NCBI GenBank assembly: GCA_002411545.1 | Contig: DHTG01000080.1 | Coordinates: 10,618 to 15,962, forward strand | Source of the DNA: Bacteroidales bacterium UBA5266 | Lineage (GTDB): Bacteria; Bacteroidota; Bacteroidia; Bacteroidales; WCHB1-69 | Reading direction: 5' to 3' | Length of the DNA stretch: 5,345 bases | Shown: one piece after another, positions 1 to 5,345 of the stretch | Layout: the number at the start of each line of letters is the position of its first letter | Position numbering within the stretch: the stretch's first letter is position 1 | The notes under the pieces: model-generated | The model's input: the letters and a program-made list of their open reading frames with translations, nothing else | Told to the model about the DNA's origin: nothing | The model's database searches: none | Translations under genes and position numbers: made by a program

Positions 1-80
1 GTGAAATTACCGAAACGTTTTGTGAGTCCTTGCACGGCTATGGATAAATGTTGTTGATGTAAGTCGGTTTCTTTATACAT
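1..80 (-). CDS. ABC transporter ATP-binding protein, N-terminal 26 codons only (second ATPase of the exporter)
   Basis: Partial gene running off the left edge. It starts at the ATG at 80-78 and stays open to base 1. The visible residues end in VQGLTKRFGNF, the typical first strand and A-loop region of an ABC ATPase (compare the LTKxFG start of ABC-2-type ATPases). The aromatic residue that stacks on adenine would be this Phe. The start codon lies inside the last codons of the preceding ATPase gene; the two genes overlap by 8 bases (73-80), which implies translational coupling and a joint complex. In E. coli YbhF two such ATPase domains are fused in one chain, and this protein would correspond to the C-terminal half. 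Walker A and all later motifs lie outside the window, so its catalytic state cannot be judged. Confidence 0.85.
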   Translation of the reverse strand, partial: MYKETDLHQQHLSIAVQGLTKRFGNF

Positions 81-1023
81 ATTGCTTGGGTTTTTTAGTT
101 TCAACAGCCGAACGGGCAGCGAGTTCCATAAAACAATCTTCTATACTTGCTTCAATCTTTCGGATAGAAAGTTCATGGTGATGCAGGCTTTCAAGATAAG
201 TTTGCAGTGCTTGTTGAGGTGTTGTGTTTACGTTTGTTTGTGGATGTAAATTGATATGATGTACATCTCCGAAAGCATAACAAGTTTTCACTGCCGGATA
301 GTTTTTTAAGTCAGTGAGTAGTATAGACATATCGAGTGAAGAAACGGCCAAAAGGTCATCTGTATAATTGTTTACAATGTTTTGAGGCGTATCCACACTT
401 AGGAAACGACCCTTTAACATAAGGGCAATACGGTCACAACGGCCGGCTTCATCCATATAGGAGGTAGAAACCATGATGGTGATCCCTTCGGATTTTAATT
501 GTTTGAGTAAGTCCCATAATTCTTTACGTGAAACAGGGTCCACACCGGTGGTGGGTTCGTCTAAGAAAAGTATCATAGGCTTATGTATCAATGCACAACA
601 AAGGGCTAATTTTTGTTTCATTCCTCCCGACAATGCTCCGGCTCTTCGTTTTTTAAATGGTTCTAATTGTTGATAGATATCTTTTATTAAATGATAATTT
701 GTTTCAATTTGGGTGTTGAAAATACTGGCAAAGAATTGCAGGTTCTCTTCTACCGATAAATCTTGATAAAGAGAAAACCTTCCGGGCATGTAACCGATGT
801 TATTACGGATTAGTTGATAATCTTTTTTTACATCCCACCCGTTTAAAAAGGCTTTACCGCTGTCGGCAAGGATTAAGGTGGTAAGAATACGAAAAAGAGT
901 TGTTTTACCGGCACCGTCAGGACCGATAACGCCATAGATTTCCCCGGCTTGCACTTCGAAAGAGAGGTCGCATAGGGCTTCTATTTTACCGTATTTCTTT
1001 GTGATATGTTCAACCTTAATCAT
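73..1023 (-). CDS. ABC-2-type exporter ATP-binding protein (YbhF N-half-like)
   Basis: A 316-residue cytoplasmic ATPase subunit that should power export through ABC-2 permeases. Seen in the sequence: A-loop Tyr11, Walker A GPDGAGKT (34-41), signature LSGGMKQ (131-137), Walker B ILFLDEP with catalytic Glu156 (151-157) and D-loop GVDP (160-163). The Q-loop reads GYMPGRFSLY (77-86), with Gly81 where glutamine is usual. The H-loop reads STSYMDEA (186-193), with Ser188 where histidine is usual. Residues from about 225 form the C-terminal extension common in drug-export ATPases, including IEASIEDCFMEL near the end. The Asp in Walker A and the Ser in the H-loop resemble, from memory, the first ATPase domain of E. 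coli YbhF. It lies 18 bases after the adaptor gene and overlaps the next ATPase gene by 8 bases. Family assignment is firm; the substrate is unknown. Confidence 0.95.
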   Translation of the reverse strand: MIKVEHITKKYGKIEALCDLSFEVQAGEIYGVIGPDGAGKTTLFRILTTLILADSGKAFLNGWDVKKDYQLIRNNIGYMPGRFSLYQDLSVEENLQFFASIFNTQIETNYHLIKDIYQQLEPFKKRRAGALSGGMKQKLALCCALIHKPMILFLDEPTTGVDPVSRKELWDLLKQLKSEGITIMVSTSYMDEAGRCDRIALMLKGRFLSVDTPQNIVNNYTDDLLAVSSLDMSILLTDLKNYPAVKTCYAFGDVHHINLHPQTNVNTTPQQALQTYLESLHHHELSIRKIEASIEDCFMELAARSAVETKKPKQYV

Positions 1024-1041
1024 TGATTTTTTCTTCTTTCA

Positions 1042-1965
1042 TTAATGTTCTGTGTTAGATAGGAAATCCACGCCTCCATACATACCGATTTTTAGGTATC
1101 CGTCATTTTTTACCTTTATCTTTACGGCATAGACCAAATTTGCTCTTTCATCTTGTGTTTGTATGGTTTTGGGAGTGAATTCCGATTTACCGGAAATCCA
1201 TGCAATTTTACCTTTGTAAGTGCGTGTATTGTCTTCGCCGAAATCGGCATACACTTTCACTTCTTGTCCGATTTTCAATTGTGTTAATTGGTCGGAAGTA
1301 ACATAAGCACGTAATGTCATGTTGTTGAGATCGGCCATTTTAAACAAGGCTTTCCCTACCATGGCCAATTCCCCGCATTCGGCATATTTCACCAACACGC
1401 TGCCGTTGATGGGACTGTTGATATAACATTTTGTTAATTGGTCTTGCAGTTGTGCTATTTGTATTTGCAATGCATCACTTTCTTCGGTGATACTGTTGTT
1501 GGCATTTACGATAGTCGTTTTTTGTGCCTCCAATTGTTTCTCTAAGGTGGCGATTTGTGCATTCACGTCGTCTAATTGTTTACGATTGGTAGCATCGGCT
1601 TTCAACAGGTTTTCTATGCGTTTCTTTTCTTGTTTAGCCGTAAGAATTTGTTGTTGCAATACAGCTATCTGTTTGTTTACATCGGTTTTCCGGTTATTGA
1701 CGGCATTGATGCTGCTTTCCAATTGGCATTTTTTCAAATAGAGTTGTATGGTATCGATAAAACCTATGATTTCTCCTGCTTTTAATTCCGAGCCTTCTTC
1801 CACATCGAATGCCATAATTTTTCCGTTTGCTTCGGCCGAAACAATGACTTCGGTCGCTTCGAAACTGCCATTGGCATCGTAGGGATTGTTTTTTGTACGG
1901 CAGGAAATTCCTAAACTACATAAACTTATTGCCAATATTATCCATCTGATATTTTTCGTTTCCAT
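1042..1965 (-). CDS. HlyD/YbhG-family periplasmic adaptor (membrane fusion protein), probable lipoprotein
   Basis: A 307-residue adaptor that should bridge the inner-membrane ABC transporter to the outer-membrane channel encoded just upstream. The N-terminus is a hydrophobic signal (about 6-21) ending LGISC, with Cys22 fitting a permissive lipobox, so the protein is probably lipid-anchored. The first half of the biotinyl-lipoyl domain spans about 38-72 (SAEANGKIMAFDVEEGSELK). A long helical hairpin rich in Gln, Lys, Glu and Leu spans about 75-180, turning near 122-130. The second lipoyl half begins YINSPINGSVL (181-191), the usual SPxxG signature. The beta-barrel region carries FTPKTIQT...ERANLVYAVKIKV, which is characteristic of YbhG-type adaptors. 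Three cysteines in the mature part (80, 180, 197) are mildly unusual for a periplasmic protein. The gene starts 29 bases after the TolC-like gene, with only AT-rich sequence before the ATG and no Shine-Dalgarno. Confidence 0.94.
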   Translation of the reverse strand: METKNIRWIILAISLCSLGISCRTKNNPYDANGSFEATEVIVSAEANGKIMAFDVEEGSELKAGEIIGFIDTIQLYLKKCQLESSINAVNNRKTDVNKQIAVLQQQILTAKQEKKRIENLLKADATNRKQLDDVNAQIATLEKQLEAQKTTIVNANNSITEESDALQIQIAQLQDQLTKCYINSPINGSVLVKYAECGELAMVGKALFKMADLNNMTLRAYVTSDQLTQLKIGQEVKVYADFGEDNTRTYKGKIAWISGKSEFTPKTIQTQDERANLVYAVKIKVKNDGYLKIGMYGGVDFLSNTEH

Positions 1966-1994
1966 TTTATATAATGTTAAATTATGTATGTCAT

Positions 1995-3272
1995 TTATAA
2001 TCCTTTTTCAATGTTAAGTTGATATAGTGCGAGCAGCCATTGCATCTCATGCAATACTTTGTTTTGCCTGGCCATATCGGCTAACACTATGTCTTGCAAG
2101 TAGTCGTTCACACTCAGGGTTCCGTTTTCTACTTTAACTTCCGATGTTGTTTTGATTTGTTCTCTTAATGCAATGATTTCATCGTCTTTTTGCATTAATT
2201 CTTTTGCTTTTTCTATATCCGAATTGGTTTTACTTACTTGTTGGTTTAGGTTGAAAAGGAATGTTTCCTTTTGAATAGCAATACTGTTAGCATTAATGTT
2301 TAGATTTTTGTTTTCATCACCATAAGTATATAGACCTGAGAAGTTCCACGACAAAGAAATTCCACCCATAAAGTAAGGAGAAAAACCGCTTTTAAACATA
2401 TTCAATCCGGGGTTGGCATAAGCACCCTGTGCAAACAATCCTATACGGGGCATCCCTTTGGCGAGTGTTGCTTTTTGCTGTATATCATTTAGTTTTAATT
2501 GTGCATCATAGCGCTTTAACTCCGGACGGTTTATTTCTTCTTTTATATCTATACTTGATTTCGGCTTTTCCAATCGGGTTTCTTCGTTTATGTTTTGTCC
2601 TATTAATAAGGATAGCATCAAGACATAAGCTTTACGATTGTAAGTCATTTCACTCTTGGTTTGTTCACGCATTAAAATTTCAACTTTGATTTTGTTTAAA
2701 TCGGAACTGTTGGCAAGTCCGTTGTCGATAAATTTTTCTATGCGTTGGTAATTGCGGTTTAATTCTTTCATGAAGAGCTCGTTTTGTTTGAGTTGTTCCT
2801 CTAAAAGCAATATACCGAAATACAATTGATTGATTTGTTGATACACGGCATAAAGGCTTACTTCCATATTCTGTTTTTCTATTTCACTTTGGGCTTTAAT
2901 GGATTTTTGTTTGGAAGCTGTTAAGCCTCCGTCCCAAATGCTTTGATACAATTCCAATACAATACGATATTGGTCTTTTGAAGGAAATTCAATGCCGTCA
3001 ACACCCATACGATCCATTATATTATTGAACTCGTCGGGAAACTCCGTGATGTCGGTTTGCCAGGAAGCACGGGCCTGCAAACTTAATTGGGGCAAATAGC
3101 TTTTTGCGGCATAAGCCAGGTTGTAGGTTTTCGATTTCTCTATCAAATCATATTGTTTGATTAAAGGATAGTTTTGCCTTGCTAATGCATAACATTGCTC
3201 AATGTTAAGGTTTTGCATATATCCTGAGATTGATAGGCTATAAAACAATAATAATAAAATCAATTTTTTCAT
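1995..3272 (-). CDS. TolC-family outer-membrane efflux protein
   Basis: A 425-residue outer-membrane channel subunit, expected to trimerise into the beta-barrel and periplasmic tunnel used by the exporter encoded downstream. The signal peptide is clear: MKK followed by a Leu-rich core, ending around SISGYMQ (14-20), with mature protein from about Asn21. The two tandem outer-membrane efflux repeats are visible. The first starts LNIEQCYALARQNYPLIKQ (22-40) and includes the strand motif YQSIWDGG (109-116). The second has the matching SWNFSGLYTYGDENKN strand and helix entry from about 308. Long amphipathic helices between them (about 120-215 and 325-425) would form the tunnel. Length is normal for Bacteroidota members. 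It starts only 8 bases after the TetR stop codon, so any ribosome-binding sequence lies within the end of that gene. A dedicated channel inside the operon differs from E. coli, where ybhGFSR relies on TolC encoded elsewhere. Confidence 0.94.
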   Translation of the reverse strand: MKKLILLLLFYSLSISGYMQNLNIEQCYALARQNYPLIKQYDLIEKSKTYNLAYAAKSYLPQLSLQARASWQTDITEFPDEFNNIMDRMGVDGIEFPSKDQYRIVLELYQSIWDGGLTASKQKSIKAQSEIEKQNMEVSLYAVYQQINQLYFGILLLEEQLKQNELFMKELNRNYQRIEKFIDNGLANSSDLNKIKVEILMREQTKSEMTYNRKAYVLMLSLLIGQNINEETRLEKPKSSIDIKEEINRPELKRYDAQLKLNDIQQKATLAKGMPRIGLFAQGAYANPGLNMFKSGFSPYFMGGISLSWNFSGLYTYGDENKNLNINANSIAIQKETFLFNLNQQVSKTNSDIEKAKELMQKDDEIIALREQIKTTSEVKVENGTLSVNDYLQDIVLADMARQNKVLHEMQWLLALYQLNIEKGL

Positions 3273-3280
3273 CTTATCTA

Positions 3281-3889
3281 TTATTTAGCGGTTAGATTTG
3301 TTTCTAATATACTTTTCATCCATAATGGAATGAAGGATTTACGTTCTTTAATAACAGTTTGTATATTATCGAAAATCCCGGTATTCATTTTTGAAAACAA
3401 ATGAGCGGCAATAAAAGGAAAGATGGTTAATCCTAGGAAATTCAACATGAAATGTGCCGGATTGATGTCTGGACGAATGGTTTTAAATTGTTTTATAATT
3501 GAAATTTCATTGAAATTTATTTTTTTTATGGGAAACAAAAAACTGAAATCTTCCGGATTCTTTTGAAATTCGCTGAAAACAAACATGGGTAAATTAGGAT
3601 CTTCTGATATCGTATCAATATATACAGTGGCAATATGGTTTAGTTTTTCTTCCAGTGTTGTGTTTTCATCTACCATATAAGGGATAATATTTCCAAATAT
3701 TATATGCATTTTTTCAAGCATGATGATTTGGAATATGTTTTTCTTAGAACGGAAATAATAATTTACCAACGATAAATTAACCCCTGCTTTAGTCGCAATG
3801 TCGCGCATGCCGGCGGCGGCATATCCCTTTTCCATAAAGACTATTCTGGCGGCTTCCTTGATTTTTTCTTCTGTTGCTGTTTCTGTCAT
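3281..3889 (-). CDS. TetR/AcrR-family transcriptional regulator
   Basis: A 202-residue regulator with the TetR fold. The N-terminal helix-turn-helix spans about 7-53: EEKIKEAARIVFMEKGYAA, then MRDIATKAGVNLSLVNYYFRSKKNIF, where the recognition helix and the YYFRSKxxIF signature are well preserved. The remaining 150 residues are the helical dimerisation and ligand-binding domain, which is poorly conserved and gives no clue to the inducer. It is the first gene of the export operon and is followed after 8 bases by the TolC-like gene. A strong inverted repeat and a -7 promoter box lie immediately upstream, so the likely role is repression of its own operon, relieved by an exported compound. E. coli CecR (YbiH) occupies the same place next to ybhGFSR. 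The ATG at 3889 is preceded by A/T-rich sequence typical of Bacteroidota. The family is certain; the target and ligand are inferred. Confidence 0.95.
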   Translation of the reverse strand: MTETATEEKIKEAARIVFMEKGYAAAGMRDIATKAGVNLSLVNYYFRSKKNIFQIIMLEKMHIIFGNIIPYMVDENTTLEEKLNHIATVYIDTISEDPNLPMFVFSEFQKNPEDFSFLFPIKKINFNEISIIKQFKTIRPDINPAHFMLNFLGLTIFPFIAAHLFSKMNTGIFDNIQTVIKERKSFIPLWMKSILETNLTAK

Positions 3890-3911
3890 ATTTTTAATTT
3901 ATTTTTCGCTG

Positions 3912-3919
3912 CAAAGATA
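3912..3919 (-). promoter_or_regulatory. Bacteroidota -7 promoter element TATCTTTG for the exporter operon
   Basis: On the minus strand these eight bases read TATCTTTG, a perfect match to the Bacteroidota primary-sigma consensus TAnnTTTG. Transcription would begin near 3905, giving a leader of roughly 15-20 bases before the regulator ATG at 3889. No clear TTTG -33 element is visible at the usual spacing. That position (about 3939-3944) falls in the middle of the inverted repeat described next, so polymerase and repressor would compete for the same DNA. Confidence 0.65.
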
Positions 3920-3925
3920 TACAAA

Positions 3926-3963
3926 AAACAATTGTTTTAAACATTTGTTTAAAACAATTGTAA
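3926..3963. promoter_or_regulatory. Probable TetR operator: 34-base inverted repeat containing three tandem dyads
   Basis: Bases 3928-3943 and 3946-3961 are perfect 16-base inverted arms around a TT centre. The same stretch contains three 12-base dyads at an exact 13-base step: AAACAATTGTTT at 3926, AAACATTTGTTT at 3939 and AAACAATTGTAA at 3952. The first two match AAACAnnTGTTT fully and the third has two mismatches at its outer end. The repeat lies 8 bases upstream of the -7 box and covers the -33 region, the classic position for a repressor. TetR-family dimers bind dyads of about this size, and some members (for example QacR) bind as pairs of dimers to longer sites. The assignment to the adjacent regulator is inferred from position and symmetry. 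Confidence 0.75.
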
Positions 3964-3989
3964 AATCATACTAAATGTATGTTTTTGAG

Positions 3990-4003
3990 CAAGATTAATC
4001 TTG
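3990..4003. repeat. 14-base perfect palindrome in the TPR-TetR intergenic region
   Basis: The sequence CAAGATTAATCTTG reads the same on both strands. It lies 43 bases beyond the TPR stop codon and about 30 bases upstream of the TetR operator. It has no T-run directly after it on the minus strand, so it is not a typical terminator. It could be a second protein-binding site, or chance in AT-rich DNA. Confidence 0.4.
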
Positions 4004-4017
4004 AAAAAAATGGTTTA

Positions 4018-4044
4018 ATAAAAAAGGAAGGCTGATTCTAAGCC
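4018..4044 (-). terminator. Weak candidate terminator after the TPR gene
   Basis: Immediately after the TPR stop codon the minus strand reads GGCT, a 7-base interval, then AGCC, followed by TTCCTTTTTTATT. The stem is only 4 base pairs, extendable by one pair past a mismatch, but the position and T-run fit an inefficient intrinsic terminator. Read-through into the exporter operon on the same strand is possible. Confidence 0.35.
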
Positions 4045-4046
4045 GG

Positions 4047-4601
4047 TTATTTCCAGGAATGGCCGTTTACATGCAGCCATCGTTGAATTTCGGTATCGCC
4101 TAATTGTGCTGCTTTTTTGAAGTTTTCCAAATACTTTTCGTTATTTTTTAAGCTGTAATACGCATTGCCCATGTTCCTATAGGCGCTTTTCAATTCAGGA
4201 TCTATTTCGATAGCTTTTTCGTAATAATGTATGGCTTTTTCATAATCTTTCAAGGCATAGTATGCATTACCCATATTCATATACGATTCACTGGTATCGG
4301 GCTTAACTTCGATGGCTTTTTCGAAATAGGGGATAGCCTCCTTGTATTTGCTTGCTTTGATATAGGATAAGCCGATAAGTTTAAAAATGTCGTTGTATGA
4401 AGAATCTAATTGGTATGCTTTTAAAAAATTTTCTATCGCTCGATCGTAATTGCCGAGCTGATCGGATGAAAGTCCGTAATTATAATATATCAAAGCCTCC
4501 TTTTTGTTTGGATTATCTTGCGTATAGACGCTGATAGGAATTAATATAAAAAAGATAGCGAAGATTAGATGTTTCAGAATTCCTTGGATATTTATTTTCA
4601 T
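4047..4601 (-). CDS. Secreted tetratricopeptide-repeat (TPR) protein
   Basis: A 184-residue protein with a signal peptide (hydrophobic core about 8-25, likely cleavage after VYTQ at 28), so it probably acts in the periplasm or at the envelope. The mature part is almost wholly TPR. The conserved repeat glycines fall at 43, 77, 111 and 145, exactly 34 residues apart, giving four repeats from about 36 to 171. Repeats 3 and 4 both carry MGNAYYxLK, and repeats 2 and 3 end in the standard P at 101 and 135. Repeat 4 is the most diverged, with Tyr157 in place of the usual helix-B alanine. A short tail, EIQRWLHVNGHSW, closes the protein and resembles the ending of many Bacteroidota TPR proteins. Such proteins are protein-binding scaffolds; the partner is unknown. 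It begins 7 bases after the small membrane-protein gene, so the two are almost certainly co-transcribed. No specific function can be assigned. Confidence 0.9.
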   Translation of the reverse strand: MKINIQGILKHLIFAIFFILIPISVYTQDNPNKKEALIYYNYGLSSDQLGNYDRAIENFLKAYQLDSSYNDIFKLIGLSYIKASKYKEAIPYFEKAIEVKPDTSESYMNMGNAYYALKDYEKAIHYYEKAIEIDPELKSAYRNMGNAYYSLKNNEKYLENFKKAAQLGDTEIQRWLHVNGHSWK

Positions 4602-4608
4602 ACGTAGA

Positions 4609-4779
4609 TTATTTTTTCTTTACTAAAAGACTGATAAAATATATCAGGGAAGCAATTAAAAATATAATATTCACTGTATTTGCAAAGGGAGGCGCTGCCT
4701 GAGGAATTATTTGCCCCAACAATACCATGATATTTAGGATAACTAAAACTATCAAAAGGATTTTATGGGTGTTTTTCAT
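4609..4779 (-). CDS. Small two-helix membrane protein (56 residues), unrecognised
   Basis: A short open frame from the ATG at 4779 to TAA at 4609-4611. The peptide starts MKNTHKILLIVLVILN. It has a first hydrophobic segment at about 7-22, a short connecting stretch QIIPQAAPPFAN (23-34), a second hydrophobic segment at about 36-53 and a basic end KKK. By the positive-inside rule both ends would be cytoplasmic, with the proline-rich loop outside. It lies 7 bases upstream of the TPR gene on the same strand, an arrangement typical of a two-gene operon. The regular hydrophobic pattern with charged ends, plus this spacing, is why I take it as real despite its size. I do not recognise a family. It could anchor or partner the TPR protein, which is inference only. 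Confidence 0.7.
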   Translation of the reverse strand: MKNTHKILLIVLVILNIMVLLGQIIPQAAPPFANTVNIIFLIASLIYFISLLVKKK

Positions 4780-4878
4780 ACGAAAAGAATTTTATTTGTT
4801 AGCTGATGTATAAACGCAGAAAAGAATTAATTATTTTATATACGATTCCGGTATTCATCATTCATGATTCTTTTCGTA
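4779..4878 (-). repeat. 12-base inverted repeat with one arm at the start codon of the small membrane gene
   Basis: Bases 4779-4790 and 4867-4878 are perfect 12-base complements (TACGAAAAGAAT on the plus strand and its reverse complement), 76 bases apart. In a minus-strand transcript the later arm ends on the A of the small gene's start codon, so pairing could mask the translation start. The arms hold only three G/C pairs, so stability is doubtful unless the inner region also folds. Confidence 0.4.
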
Positions 4879-5253
4879 ATTTTTAATTCATAATTCTTTT
4901 TTGTTGGTCATCAAAAATAATCCGTTTTACTACGGAAAAAAATGCACCAGGTCTTTAATTTGATAATCACTTTCTTTTCCTATTAACAGAATTACATAAT
5001 TTTTCAGGATTAACAAATTATTTTTCATAGAATTTAATCCTCTTTAACAAGCTAACACCCCCCGAAATTTTCTAACTAGTGAATTTTTGAAAACAAAAAA
5101 AGGTGTTTTACACGGTTTTATACCAAAGAACTGCAAAGGCTCAAATGCGTAACAACCGTAATTTTTAATTTTTAATTGTTTCCCCTCCGTTTTCTTTAAA
5201 ACATAATCCTTAGTAAAATGAATTTTTAAATACTTTTTTTACCTTCCCCTTTC
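4780..5253. other. AT-rich intergenic region with small repeats; no convincing gene
   Basis: About 470 bases separate the terminator on the right from the small membrane-protein gene. I see no RNA-gene signature, insertion-sequence ends or CRISPR repeats. It contains an AT-rich 14-base direct repeat (CGTAATTTTTAATT at 4875 and 5157), a 10-base direct repeat (GAAAAGAATT at 4782 and 4819), a weak -7-like box at 4912 and a long inverted repeat around the leader of the small gene. A 32-codon minus-strand frame (4930-5028) starts with MKNNLLILKNYVILLIGK and is preceded by GAGG 13 to 10 bases before its ATG, but nothing else supports it. Confidence 0.6.
4912..4919 (-). promoter_or_regulatory. Weak candidate -7 element (TATTTTTG) for the small-membrane-protein/TPR operon
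   Basis: On the minus strand these bases read TATTTTTG, matching TAnnTTTG. It is the only match I find in the region upstream of the small gene. The leader would be about 125 bases. There is no -33 match at suitable spacing, and the T-run directly follows a 5-base-pair hairpin (TCCGT/ACGGA, 4921-4936), so it may instead be a terminator tail. Confidence 0.25.
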
Positions 5254-5298
5254 TAAAAAAGCAACAACAAAAACGAGAGCTTTGACTGCTCCCGTTTT
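5254..5298 (-). terminator. Intrinsic terminator after the right-edge gene
   Basis: Bases 5288-5298 and 5270-5280 form an 11-base-pair stem with a 7-base loop. On the minus strand all pairs form, counting one G-U (AAAACGGGAGC with GCTCTCGTTTT). The stem is followed by a T-rich tail ending in TTTTTT. On the plus strand the stem has one A-C mismatch but is followed by seven Ts, so it could work in both directions. It starts 14 bases beyond the stop codon at 5312. Confidence 0.7.
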
Positions 5299-5311
5299 GA
5301 TTTTTTTATGA

Positions 5312-5345
5312 TTAAATTTTACTTCTATCTTGCCCTGTTTCAGCA
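5312..5345 (-). CDS. C-terminal ten codons of an unidentified protein
   Basis: Reading the minus strand from the right edge, one frame gives AETGQDRSKI followed by TAA at 5314-5312. A strong terminator hairpin begins 14 bases later, which is what a gene end looks like. A second frame stays open longer, but only by running through the terminator and an AT-rich tract, so I prefer this one. Ten residues are too few to name a family. Confidence 0.4.
   Translation of the reverse strand, partial: AETGQDRSKI

Noticed and set aside
473..673. Plus-strand open frame of 66 codons
   Set aside because: It lies wholly inside the ATPase gene, whose motifs on the opposite strand are unmistakable. The frame shows no domain and is an antisense shadow.
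1487..1785. Two overlapping plus-strand open frames (84 and 69 codons)
   Set aside because: Both are antisense to the coiled-coil part of the adaptor. Their Leu/Phe/Cys-rich content is the expected mirror of Lys/Gln/Glu-rich codons, not a real membrane protein.
2429..2689. Plus-strand open frame of 86 codons
   Set aside because: It is antisense to the TolC-like gene, which is complete and well supported. No start context or motif supports it.
3967..3981. CATAC/GTATG inverted repeat as a second operator
   Set aside because: The five-base arms are short and AT-rich, and do not resemble the AAACAnnTGTTT dyads. Chance is a sufficient explanation.
5094..5113. Hairpin GTGT/ACAC followed by a T-run on the minus strand as a terminator
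   Set aside because: The stem has only four base pairs and a three-base loop, and no gene ends nearby.
4875..5170. 14-base direct repeats (CGTAATTTTTAATT) as the ends of a mobile element
   Set aside because: They are almost pure A/T, of a kind common in Bacteroidota spacers. There are no terminal inverted repeats, target duplication or transposase fragment between them.
5237..5345. Longer open frame at the right edge on the minus strand (LKQGKIEVKF... reading to about 5237)
   Set aside because: It reads straight through a strong terminator hairpin and T-rich tail. The alternative frame stops just before the hairpin and is a better gene end.

Overview
This window looks like chromosomal DNA from a Bacteroidota bacterium, probably order Bacteroidales. 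It is AT-rich, especially between genes. Start codons generally lack a Shine-Dalgarno sequence, a perfect TAnnTTTG -7 promoter element (TATCTTTG) lies upstream of the regulator, and the export proteins are of Bacteroidales type. Every gene I can support is on the minus strand, so the window reads biologically from right to left. The genus cannot be determined from what is visible.

Right edge to middle (5345 to 4047): the last ten codons of an unidentified protein end at 5312 and are followed by a good hairpin terminator (5254-5298). Next come about 470 bases of very AT-rich DNA with no convincing gene. They hold small repeats and a weak candidate promoter. Then a two-gene unit: a 56-residue protein with two membrane segments (4609-4779), and 7 bases later a secreted tetratricopeptide-repeat protein (4047-4601).

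Middle (4046 to 3890): a 157-base intergenic region carries the clearest regulatory DNA in the window. It contains a 34-base inverted repeat with perfect 16-base arms, which can also be read as three tandem 12-base dyads at an exact 13-base period. It lies directly upstream of a textbook Bacteroidota -7 box. Its position fits autoregulation by the TetR-family protein encoded next.

Left part (3889 to 1): a compact operon runs TetR regulator, TolC-like outer-membrane channel, HlyD-like periplasmic adaptor (probable lipoprotein), ABC ATPase, and the start of a second ABC ATPase that overlaps the first by 8 bases. The order and motifs match the E. coli cecR-ybhGFSR exporter plan, with the fused double ATPase YbhF split here into two proteins and a dedicated TolC channel added. 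The ABC-2 permeases are expected just beyond the left edge. Together these would form an envelope-spanning exporter of an unknown small molecule, probably derepressed when the regulator binds its ligand.

No wholly new system is evident. The best leads are the triple-dyad operator, the loss of the Q-loop glutamine and the H-loop histidine in the first ATPase, and the small two-helix membrane protein paired with the TPR protein.
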